Shown here: in pieces, positions 7,069-13,026 of the stretch | How positions within the stretch are numbered: the stretch's first letter is position 1 | Layout of the letters: each line of letters begins with the position of its first letter | DNA from: Candidatus Treponema excrementipullorum | GTDB lineage: Bacteria > Spirochaetota > Spirochaetia > Treponematales > Treponemataceae | Length of the DNA: 13,026 nucleotides | Assembly: GCA_018883625.1 (NCBI GenBank) | Contig: JAHLFV010000156.1 | Location: 1 to 13,026, forward strand | Direction: 5' to 3' | The notes under the pieces: generated by a model | What the model was told of the DNA's origin: nothing | Database searches by the model: none | What the model saw: the letters and a program-made list of their open reading frames with translations, nothing else | Program-made: the position numbers and the translations under genes

Positions 7069-8490
7069 ATGTCTCTCAACTGGAAAGAAATCGATTTGAT
7101 TCTGAAAGAGTTGGGCTTAGAGGGATCTTTTATCCAGCAAATAGTACAGCCCGGATATGACACTATTGCTTTTTACACATATAAAGCCGGAACTCCTAAA
7201 ACTGTATTGATTTGTCTTGCCGGGGGAGTTTGCAGAATCCACGAAACAAAGAAAGCAGTCCCCAAAAATGATAAGCCTTTGCGTTTTATGGAGTTTTTGA
7301 AGGCAAAGATAAAAGGTGCAAGAATCAACTCTGTAGCACAAGTAGGCCGGGAGCGTATAATTAAAATGGATGTATCCCATTGCGGAGAGGATTTTATTCT
7401 TTATATTCGTTTATGGAGCGGAGCCGCCAATATTATACTCACCGACCCTACCGGTTTTATTTTGGATTCATTTTATCGTCGCCCTAAGAAGAACGAAATG
7501 ACCGGCGGTCATTTTCTTTTACCGGAAACATCTTCTGGGGAAAAAGAAGAAAAAAACTGGCAGATACGGGATTTTTCCGAACTGGAAAACAGCAAAGCCC
7601 TTTCCTTTAACGAAAAAGTAGACAGGTGGTACAGTGAATTTGCTCAACAACTTTCTCTGGAATCCCTTTTGGAACAGGCAGAAAAATACTATAACTCAAA
7701 ACACAGTCGCATAGAAGCTGCCTTGACCCGTTTAGAGACAAAACGGAACAGTTTTTTACAAAGTGAAAAATGGAAACATTACGGCGATTTAATATTGACT
7801 TACGGACACCTTATTGACGGTAGCAGTCAGTATTTGGAGTGCTTGGACTACGACACAAACTCTCCCATCAGTATAAAAATCGATCCGGATAAAAATGCCC
7901 AGGAAAATGCTTTAGAGTATTATAATACTTACAAGAAAGCCCTTTCCGGCCTATCTGATTTGGAACATGACATACAAAAGACCCGTCGGGAGTTGTTGGA
8001 CTTGGAAGCAGATTATCAGCAACTGTGTCGGGAACCCAATCCTATAAAGCTTCAGCAAATGCTTCGCAAGCAAACAAAGCCGAAGCAACAGATAGAAAAA
8101 AAACGTCCGGGTATTACCTATGAGATCGATGGGTGGACCATCTTTGTGGGAAGGACTGCCACGGAAAACGATGAATTGTTACGTCATCATGTAAAAGGCC
8201 AAGATATGTGGCTCCACGCCAGGGACTATGCCGGAGGCTATGTGTTTATAAAAAACCGGCCCGGAAAAACAATACCTCTGGACATATTGCTGGATGCAGG
8301 GAATTTGGCTTTGTATCATTCAAAAGCCAGAAAATCACAAAAAGCCGATTTGTATTACACCCAGGTAAAATATCTTCGTCGGGCAAAAAACGGTCCCAAA
8401 GGCCTTGTTATTCCCACCCAAGAAAAAAATCTTTTTATTGAAATGGACAAAGATCGTCTAAAGAAAATAGAAGAATCAATAATTCTCTAA
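7069..8490 (+). CDS. Compact NFACT-family (RqcH/FbpA-like) protein
   Basis: NFACT proteins (bacterial RqcH, eukaryotic NEMF) act on stalled large ribosomal subunits and recruit tRNA-Ala for C-terminal tailing. They have also been annotated as fibronectin-binding proteins. This 473-residue protein has an NFACT-N domain (about 1-150), a coiled-coil middle (about 185-325, rich in Glu/Lys/Leu/Gln) and an NFACT-R/DUF814 domain (about 350-455). NFACT-R shows VGRTATENDELL and GQDMWLHARDYAGGYVFIK, the family's strongest signature. It is roughly 100 residues shorter than RqcH of about 570: NFACT-N runs almost directly into the coiled coil, so the helix-hairpin-helix part appears to be missing. The conserved Asp-Arg pair used for tailing appears as Glu95-Arg96 (GRERIIKMDV). 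AGGA lies seven bases before the ATG. It may bind ribosomes without full tailing activity (inference). Confidence 0.88.
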   Translation: MSLNWKEIDLILKELGLEGSFIQQIVQPGYDTIAFYTYKAGTPKTVLICLAGGVCRIHETKKAVPKNDKPLRFMEFLKAKIKGARINSVAQVGRERIIKMDVSHCGEDFILYIRLWSGAANIILTDPTGFILDSFYRRPKKNEMTGGHFLLPETSSGEKEEKNWQIRDFSELENSKALSFNEKVDRWYSEFAQQLSLESLLEQAEKYYNSKHSRIEAALTRLETKRNSFLQSEKWKHYGDLILTYGHLIDGSSQYLECLDYDTNSPISIKIDPDKNAQENALEYYNTYKKALSGLSDLEHDIQKTRRELLDLEADYQQLCREPNPIKLQQMLRKQTKPKQQIEKKRPGITYEIDGWTIFVGRTATENDELLRHHVKGQDMWLHARDYAGGYVFIKNRPGKTIPLDILLDAGNLALYHSKARKSQKADLYYTQVKYLRRAKNGPKGLVIPTQEKNLFIEMDKDRLKKIEESIIL

Positions 8491-8563
8491 CTGTTGATTT
8501 TAGACATTTCTCTACAAAACCGATAAAATATCCATCTTTGTTACGTGTTTTTTTTCCTTTTAT
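8491..8563. other. Intergenic region after the NFACT gene
   Basis: No gene is seen here. A run of eight or more T bases near 8550 is preceded by a poor ACAAA/TTTGT pairing with a loop of about 19 bases. This is too weak to call a terminator, so read-through from the NFACT gene into pncB is possible. Confidence 0.4.
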
Positions 8564-8592
8564 TTGACAGAACCATGGTGAGGGGCTATTAT
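8564..8592 (+). promoter_or_regulatory. Strong sigma70-type promoter for pncB-cls
   Basis: A perfect TTGACA (8564-8569), an optimal 17-base spacer and TATTAT (8587-8592, one mismatch) precede pncB. Transcription should start near 8599, leaving a leader of about 16 bases with AGGAG at 8605-8609. So short a leader leaves no room for a riboswitch. The spacer holds the 8-base palindrome ACCATGGT (8572-8579), a possible but unproven operator. Confidence 0.82.
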
Positions 8593-8615
8593 TAAATTCA
8601 TATTAGGAGTGAACT

Positions 8616-10073
8616 ATGGCAGCTGCTATTTTTTCCGATACAAGTGCATTGTTTACGGATTTTTATGAGTTAACTATGGCTCAGGGCTACTGGAAAGAAA
8701 AAATGAACTATCCGGCAGTTTTTGATATGTTTTTTAGAAGACAGCCCTTTCAAGGCGGTTTTTCTGTCTTTGCGGGATTAGAAACTTTGCTGGAAGCTTT
8801 AACACAGTTCAGCTTCAGCGAATCAGATATAACATATTTATCCGGTTTGGGAATATTTGAAAAAGGATTTTTGGATTACCTGAAAGATTTCCGTTTTTCA
8901 GGAGATGTGTATGCCATGGATGAAGGCTCTGTTATTTTTCCTAATGAACCCCTCATTCGCATTCATGCAAACCTTATAGAAGCACAAATAGTAGAAGGTC
9001 TTGTTTTAAATCACATAAACTTTCAAAGTTTAATTGCAACTAAAACAGCTCGGGTATGGTTGGCATCAAATAAAGGTCACGTTATGGAATTCGGACTGCG
9101 CAGAGCCCAAGGACCGGATGGAGCCATGAGTGCCTCCAGAGCAGCCTACATCGGCGGCGCCGACGCTACCAGTAACACATTAGCAGGAAAAATTTACGGT
9201 ATACCTGTTCAGGGAACCATGGCTCACGCATGGATTATGTCTTTTCCTTCAGAGTTGGAGGCCTTTGAAACCTATGCTCAGCTATATCCCAGTAAATCTG
9301 TTTTCCTCATCGATACTTATGATACCCTTAATTCCGGTATAAAAAATGCTATCACTGTTGGGAAAAAACTTACAGCTCAGGGATATAACTTTGGCGTACG
9401 CCTTGATTCTGGAGATATTCAATATCTGTCTTCTGAGGTTAGAAAGATTTTAGACAAAAACGGGCTACCCAATGCCTTTATTTCAGTTTCAAATGAGCTT
9501 ACAGAGGAAATTATCGAAACATTGGTACAACACAAAGCTCCAATAAACAGCTGGGGTGTAGGTACACACATGGTGACCGGAGGTGACGAAGCCTCTTTTA
9601 CCGGTGTATACAAATTGGCAGCCCGATATTATCCCGACAAGAATGCCATGGAACCTACAATGAAATTTTCAGACAACCCGGAAAAAACAACAAACCCAGG
9701 AATAAAGAACCTATGGCGTATTTATGATCAGGACAATATGGCAAAAGCCGACATTTTAGCTTTGGATTCGGAAGTAATACAAGAAGGACAGGAAAAAGTA
9801 TTTTATCATCCTTCAGGAGATTACCGTCAATTCAAATTTGCACCGACAAAAGTTGAACTCTTGTTAAAAAAACGAATTCAGCAAGGACGACGTTTGGAAG
9901 AAAAAAGGACACCTGAAGAAATTATCCAAAAAGCAAGAGAAACTATGAAGTTGCAACTTGGTTACTTTGATAACACCTATAAGAGAATTCTCAATCCTCA
10001 CATTTACAAAGTCTCTATGACGGAGGAGCTCAGAAATCTAAAAAACGCTTTTATACAGGAGAGACTACGATAA
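8616..10073 (+). CDS. pncB: Nicotinate phosphoribosyltransferase
   Basis: The enzyme converts nicotinate and PRPP to nicotinate mononucleotide, using ATP, as the entry to the Preiss-Handler NAD salvage route in the cytoplasm. The 485 residues match the usual long bacterial form. The family opening TDFYELTMAQGYW is at 14-26, and FDMFFRRQPFQGGFSVFAG follows at 36-54. EFGLRRAQGPDGA lies at 158-170. GIPVQGTMAHAWIMSF at 195-210 includes His204, the probable phosphorylated histidine. The phosphate-binding region includes GVRLDSGDI and later SWGVGTHMVTGGD. The start is firm: AGGAG is six bases before the ATG, under a consensus promoter. It is followed by cls after a gap of three bases in the same reading frame, so the two share a message. 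Dependence on salvaged nicotinate would fit a host-associated or nutrient-rich habitat (inference). Confidence 0.96.
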   Translation: MAAAIFSDTSALFTDFYELTMAQGYWKEKMNYPAVFDMFFRRQPFQGGFSVFAGLETLLEALTQFSFSESDITYLSGLGIFEKGFLDYLKDFRFSGDVYAMDEGSVIFPNEPLIRIHANLIEAQIVEGLVLNHINFQSLIATKTARVWLASNKGHVMEFGLRRAQGPDGAMSASRAAYIGGADATSNTLAGKIYGIPVQGTMAHAWIMSFPSELEAFETYAQLYPSKSVFLIDTYDTLNSGIKNAITVGKKLTAQGYNFGVRLDSGDIQYLSSEVRKILDKNGLPNAFISVSNELTEEIIETLVQHKAPINSWGVGTHMVTGGDEASFTGVYKLAARYYPDKNAMEPTMKFSDNPEKTTNPGIKNLWRIYDQDNMAKADILALDSEVIQEGQEKVFYHPSGDYRQFKFAPTKVELLLKKRIQQGRRLEEKRTPEEIIQKARETMKLQLGYFDNTYKRILNPHIYKVSMTEELRNLKNAFIQERLR

Positions 10074-10076
10074 GAC

Positions 10077-11600
10077 ATGAGTATTGTACTCACCCTGGCT
10101 ACAACAGCACACTTTGCCTGTATAGTCTTTCTTTTGTTTTTTGAACGGGGAGATGAAGGACGCCGTTGGGCGTGGCTCATGGCTCTAGTTTTTCTGCCAG
10201 CAGTAGGATTTATATTGTATATACTTCTCAGCGGTCGTTTTTTTACAAAAACCAAAAACTTGGTGAAAATCAATCGCTACTACAAGGGGATAAAGGAGTC
10301 AGTTACCAAAGAACAGCTAGAGTATTTAGATATCAACCATTATGACTTACCCAAACCGGTACTGAAAGATTACAGATCCTTGGTGAGTTTAAACCTAGTG
10401 GAAAGTGTTGCTCCGCTTACCTATGCAGATTCCGTAAAAACTTACTGTTGGGGACAAGATATGTTTACTGATATGTTCTCAGAAATTCAACAGGCAACAG
10501 ATTCAATCTACATAGAAACTTTTATTATCCATAACGATAAAACCGGAAAAAAACTGATGGAACTTCTCTGTCAAAAAGCAAAAGAAGGATTAGAAGTAAA
10601 ATTACTGTACGACGACGCCGGTTCTATCTCTACTCCAAAAGGATTTTTCCACCAATTAGATATGGCCGGTGGTGAAACGCAACCTTTTTTTCCCGTAAAA
10701 TGGAAACTACCTTTATCCGTAAATTTCAGAAATCACAGAAAGATTACAGTTATTGATAACAAAATTGCATATATGGGTGGCATAAACATCGGAGATGAAT
10801 ATGCAAATTGTAGCGAAAATAAGAGAAAACCTTTATGGAGGGACACCCATGTTCGACTTACGGGAGAATGCGTTTTGGCTCTTCGCTCTGTATTTTACAT
10901 AGATTGGTTTACTACTCCCACGTGGAAAATTCAGCAAAAAAAATTACAAGATGTTTCCAATTATTTTGCCCAAGACACTTCTAAACTGTATCCCTATCAA
11001 AATAATATAGATACAATAAAAACTTTGGAAGAAAAAATATTTGATAACAATTCTATACCTGTACAGGTCATCACTGCCGGTCCTGATGATAAATTTACTT
11101 CAGAAATAGAAGACGCTTTAATTCGAATGATCATGAATGCGAAAAAATATGTGTATATCCAGACACCTTATTTTACCCCTGATGTACAATTTTATAATGC
11201 CTTAAAAATAGCAGTTTTTTCCGGTGTGGACGTACGTATTATGGTTCCCAAGTGCTGGGATAAGTTTTATGTTAAAGCCGCTGCCTTTCAAAATATTCGG
11301 GAATTATTACAATGCGGTATAAAATTTTACCATTACAAGGGATTTATTCATGCCAAAACCCTTGTCTCCGACGATAAAGTATCCACCATAGGGTCGACTA
11401 ACATAGATACACGAAGTTTTGATTTAAACTTTGAAATCAACTCTGTTTTTTACGATGAAAAACTGGCTGTTTCCCATAAATATATCTTTTTGGAAGATAT
11501 CAAAAACAGCGAAGTAGCCTCTCTGCAGTGGTTTGATTCCCGCTTCATTTTGCTACGGGGCATTTGGGGATTTTTTAAGCTCTTCTCTCCGATTCTGTAA
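10077..11600 (+). CDS. cls: Cardiolipin synthase (phospholipase D superfamily)
   Basis: Cls makes cardiolipin in the inner membrane, classically by joining two phosphatidylglycerols. The 507 residues have the standard layout: two N-terminal membrane helices (about 5-22 and 30-52), then two PLD domains. The first HKD motif is NHRKITVIDN, with His220, Lys222 and Asp227, followed by GGINIGDEY. The second is HAKTLVSDD, with His425, Lys427 and Asp432, followed by GSTNIDTRSFDLNFE. All catalytic residues are intact. The TAA of pncB is in the same frame with one codon (GAC) between, so no earlier start is possible. The nearest purine-rich site (AGGAGAG inside the end of pncB) is about 13 bases from the ATG, so translation probably depends on coupling to pncB. 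The SEC59-type gene elsewhere in the window also belongs to membrane lipid metabolism. Confidence 0.95.
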   Translation: MSIVLTLATTAHFACIVFLLFFERGDEGRRWAWLMALVFLPAVGFILYILLSGRFFTKTKNLVKINRYYKGIKESVTKEQLEYLDINHYDLPKPVLKDYRSLVSLNLVESVAPLTYADSVKTYCWGQDMFTDMFSEIQQATDSIYIETFIIHNDKTGKKLMELLCQKAKEGLEVKLLYDDAGSISTPKGFFHQLDMAGGETQPFFPVKWKLPLSVNFRNHRKITVIDNKIAYMGGINIGDEYANCSENKRKPLWRDTHVRLTGECVLALRSVFYIDWFTTPTWKIQQKKLQDVSNYFAQDTSKLYPYQNNIDTIKTLEEKIFDNNSIPVQVITAGPDDKFTSEIEDALIRMIMNAKKYVYIQTPYFTPDVQFYNALKIAVFSGVDVRIMVPKCWDKFYVKAAAFQNIRELLQCGIKFYHYKGFIHAKTLVSDDKVSTIGSTNIDTRSFDLNFEINSVFYDEKLAVSHKYIFLEDIKNSEVASLQWFDSRFILLRGIWGFFKLFSPIL

Positions 11601-11666
11601 TACGATAATTTTACTACCTTTTCTACGAAGGCTATTTTTTATCTTGGGTGATCCTAATTTTAGGGC

Positions 11667-11728
11667 AAAAAAAGGGACTGACTAAAAAGCACCTGCCAAA
11701 AGGGCTAGTACCTTTTAATCAGTCCCCT
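11667..11728 (-). terminator. Rho-independent terminator of rpmB
   Basis: Read on the minus strand, GGGACTGATTAAAAG pairs with CTTTTTAGTCAGTCCC with one or two mismatches. A central section can fold further as GGC/GCC, and a run of seven T follows (A bases at 11667-11673 on the plus strand). It starts about 20 bases past the rpmB stop. On the plus strand no T run follows, so it is a poor terminator for cls in that direction, though the hairpin would still form at the end of the convergent transcript. Confidence 0.88.
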
Positions 11729-11747
11729 TCCACAACTAACGGTATGC

Positions 11748-11939
11748 TTACACTTTCTTTGTTACATAGCCGCTTCTGAGACAGCGGGTACACATCTTAA
11801 TTGTCATGGTTGTTCCGCCGATTTCGGTCTTAACCTCAACAATATTTGGCTTCCATGTACGACGTGTATGGTTATATGATTTACTAACTCGATTACCGCT
11901 GAGAGCACCTTTTCCACAAATTTCACATCTTCTGGACAT
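11748..11939 (-). CDS. rpmB: 50S ribosomal protein L28 (zinc-binding form)
   Basis: L28 is a structural protein of the large ribosomal subunit. The 63 residues begin MSRRCEICGKGALSGNRVSK, the unmistakable L28 start. Two Cys pairs (Cys5/Cys8 and Cys50/Cys53, CEIC and CTRC) form the zinc ribbon of the zinc-binding version. The open frame continues upstream to 11981, but those extra residues are not L28-like. The ATG at 11939 has AGGCAGG six bases upstream and lies downstream of a strong promoter, so it is chosen. It is monocistronic, bounded by its own promoter and a strong terminator. Confidence 0.96.
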   Translation of the reverse strand: MSRRCEICGKGALSGNRVSKSYNHTRRTWKPNIVEVKTEIGGTTMTIKMCTRCLRSGYVTKKV

Positions 11940-11971
11940 AATAAACCTGCCTATAAAATATCTGAAGTGTA

Positions 11972-12000
11972 ATAATAACAAAAAACGGCAATAATGTCAA
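11972..12000 (-). promoter_or_regulatory. rpmB promoter, overlapping the upstream terminator
   Basis: On the minus strand a perfect TTGACA (11995-12000), 17 bases and TATTAT (11972-11977) with a TG extension (TGTTATTAT) form a near-ideal promoter. The -35 box lies in the loop and 3' arm of the META-gene terminator, and the T tract of that terminator lies in the spacer. Confidence 0.85.
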
Positions 12001-12016
12001 ATCATTATCGCCGTTT
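11980..12016 (-). terminator. Rho-independent terminator of the META-domain lipoprotein gene
   Basis: On the minus strand AAACGGCGATAATG, a six-base loop and CATTATTGCCGTTT form a 14-base stem with a single mismatch, followed by a T tract (six T, partly within the stem). It begins about 25 bases after the stop at 12041. The plus strand lacks a following T run, so it acts in one direction. Confidence 0.85.
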
Positions 12017-12040
12017 ATCACATATTAGTTAGCTTTTTCC

Positions 12041-12847
12041 TTATTTTGAAACAAAAACCAACAAGGTAGCACCGTCTTCGCCATGAAGACTTAAGGTGTT
12101 TCCGTTCATTGAATAGCCGGTAACGTCTTTAAGCAAACCTAAAAATGTATTTTCAAGTGTCATAAACTCTTCAGGTCCAGCCATTCTTGTTGTTGCCATT
12201 TCCTCTGCAAAAGAAATTTCCCGAGTAGCAGAATCTCCTGACCACTTACCGTTGAAGGTATTTACTCCCGCAAAACCAGTGACAGTGTCTTCTGAGATAA
12301 AAACAAGTTCCGGAGCATCATATTTTGCATCTAATGAAACAACGGCGTTCCCTGTGTTGTAAGAAACCAACTTCCAACCGGTACTGGGAAGAGCGACTCT
12401 TTTGAATTGCAATAGGCTGTTAGTATCTGCATCTTTGATTTCCAAAGTATCTGCAGTAACAGAATAAGTTTTTCCTGCTGTCAGTAACCGAGTATATACT
12501 CTTTCAATAGCTTCAAAGGCAGGATCGCCGGCCATCATTGTAAGAGCCAAGGGCCCGCATGCAAAAGTTTCCCCATCTAACACAGCGGAACCGTTGAAAT
12601 TATTTACACCGGCTTTTCCGAAAAGCATAAGGGAACCATCTTCCATTTCATTGATAGAAAGAGAAGGTGTACAGCCTGCAGGAATAACAACCTCTGATCC
12701 CTGTTCAGTCATTGAAACCAATGTCCAATCTCCAGACAATTTTGCCTCCTGGCTCGTTGCAACTTCTGTAGAAACACAGCTAACAAATAATGCTGCCATT
12801 AAAAATAATGAAGAAACAACAAGTAGGGCATTTTTTGCTCTAATCAT
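12041..12847 (-). CDS. Lipoprotein with two META (HslJ-like) domains
   Basis: This predicted lipoprotein of 268 residues has a signal peptide and a spirochaete-type lipobox LFVS-C, with the acylated Cys at residue 24. It carries two tandem META domains. The first (about 36-149) has SGDWTLVSM, GKAGVNNFNG and LTMMAGDPAFEAIERVYTRLL. The second (about 155-267) has TGWKLVSYN, GFAGVNTFNG and ATTRMAGPEEFMTLENTFLGLL, and it matches the family signature better. META domains occur in HslJ, linked to heat induction and novobiocin resistance in E. coli, and in secreted proteins of parasites; no enzyme activity is known. The protein is anchored to a membrane on the periplasmic side or at the surface. The ATG at 12847 has AGGAG at good spacing. 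The gene ends in its own terminator, so it is expressed apart from rpmB. Confidence 0.9.
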   Translation of the reverse strand: MIRAKNALLVVSSLFLMAALFVSCVSTEVATSQEAKLSGDWTLVSMTEQGSEVVIPAGCTPSLSINEMEDGSLMLFGKAGVNNFNGSAVLDGETFACGPLALTMMAGDPAFEAIERVYTRLLTAGKTYSVTADTLEIKDADTNSLLQFKRVALPSTGWKLVSYNTGNAVVSLDAKYDAPELVFISEDTVTGFAGVNTFNGKWSGDSATREISFAEEMATTRMAGPEEFMTLENTFLGLLKDVTGYSMNGNTLSLHGEDGATLLVFVSK

Positions 12848-12868
12848 TCGAAACTCCTAAATATAAAA

Positions 12869-12877
12869 ATTATACCA
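12869..12877 (-). promoter_or_regulatory. Extended -10 promoter of the META lipoprotein gene
   Basis: On the minus strand the sequence is TGGTATAAT, a perfect extended -10 (TGnTATAAT), about 22 bases upstream of the start codon. No good -35 hexamer lies 16-18 bases further up, which is normal for extended -10 promoters. Confidence 0.7.
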
Positions 12878-12942
12878 ATGAATACTATACACCGAGAAAA
12901 CACTTCATGCAATAGTAGTTACACTTTAATTGAACTGGCTAG

Positions 12943-12972
12943 TTGTCACAAAAAGCCTATTCATGCTATCAT
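12943..12972 (+). promoter_or_regulatory. Candidate promoter for the gene entering at the right edge
   Basis: TTGTCA (12943-12948), 18 bases and TATCAT (12967-12972) with a TG extension just before it lie upstream of the ATG at 13004. They point away from the lipoprotein gene. Confidence 0.45.
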
Positions 12973-13003
12973 TGTAAAAGCGTATTTTTAATGAGGTCAT
13001 AAC

Positions 13004-13026
13004 ATGGGTTCACATGAAATTACTAT
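13004..13026 (+). CDS. Start of an unidentified gene, cut by the window edge
   Basis: An ATG at 13004 has GAGGT seven bases upstream and opens a frame reading MGSHEIT before the window ends. The good ribosome binding site and an upstream candidate promoter suggest a real gene divergent from the lipoprotein gene. Too little is present to name it. Confidence 0.45.

Noticed and set aside
8575..8595. Six-codon frame ATG-GTG-AGG-GGC-TAT-TAT-TAA before pncB
   Set aside because: It lies within the pncB promoter spacer and -10 box, so it would not be in the pncB transcript.
8600..8615. Nicotinate- or NAD-sensing riboswitch upstream of pncB
   Set aside because: The predicted leader is about 16 bases, far too short for an aptamer.
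11614..11640. Weak hairpin CCTT/AAGG followed by a T run after cls
   Set aside because: The stem is only about four base pairs. It could help end the cls transcript but is not distinguishable from background.
11940..11981. N-terminal extension of L28 to 11981
   Set aside because: L28 begins at MSRRCEIC. The extension overlaps the promoter -10 region and is not L28-like.

Overview
The window looks like chromosomal DNA of a spirochaete, most likely a Treponema-like species. It is low to moderate in GC and densely packed. It carries a spirochaete-type lipobox (LFVS-C), a single-pass membrane protein with a periplasmic TPR domain, a secreted DUF2259-type protein, a short NFACT protein and a zinc-binding L28. 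The organism assignment is inference from gene style, not from a marker gene. No phage, transposon, CRISPR, tRNA or rRNA gene was seen, and no intergenic stretch exceeds about 160 bases.

Layout. At 1-961 on the minus strand, a secreted DUF2259-like gene is followed after 12 bases by argC, which runs off the left edge. At 1054-1881 (+) there is a multi-pass membrane protein of unknown role. Its 3' end overlaps convergently, by 16 bases, with a SEC59/DGK1-type CTP-dependent lipid kinase or transferase (1866-2501, minus). That gene sits 15 bases downstream of a 1243-residue TPR membrane protein (2517-6248, minus), and the two should be co-transcribed. Divergently from the TPR gene, 6362-8490 (+) holds a secreted protein with two early-set/CBM48-like domains and then a compact NFACT (RqcH/FbpA-family) protein. 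At 8616-11600 (+) a strong sigma70-type promoter drives pncB (nicotinate phosphoribosyltransferase) and cls (cardiolipin synthase). On the minus strand at 12847-11748, a lipoprotein with two META domains precedes rpmB (L28). A rho-independent terminator between them has the rpmB promoter built into it. At the right edge a plus-strand gene begins at 13004.

Working together. The genes are mostly housekeeping and envelope functions: NAD salvage, membrane lipid synthesis (cls and the SEC59-type enzyme), ribosome structure and possibly ribosome rescue, arginine synthesis, and exported proteins of unknown role. The most distinctive element is the TPR protein. It has a very long acidic N-terminal region containing four near-identical units of about 62 residues, one transmembrane helix, and a TPR domain predicted to lie in the periplasm. 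That layout suits a spirochaete-specific cell-envelope or periplasmic flagellar collar component, but this is a hypothesis. Two plus-strand genes (1054 and 6362) lack a good ribosome binding site and have TTTACA-N17-TATnnT elements almost touching their ATG, which suggests leaderless transcripts.
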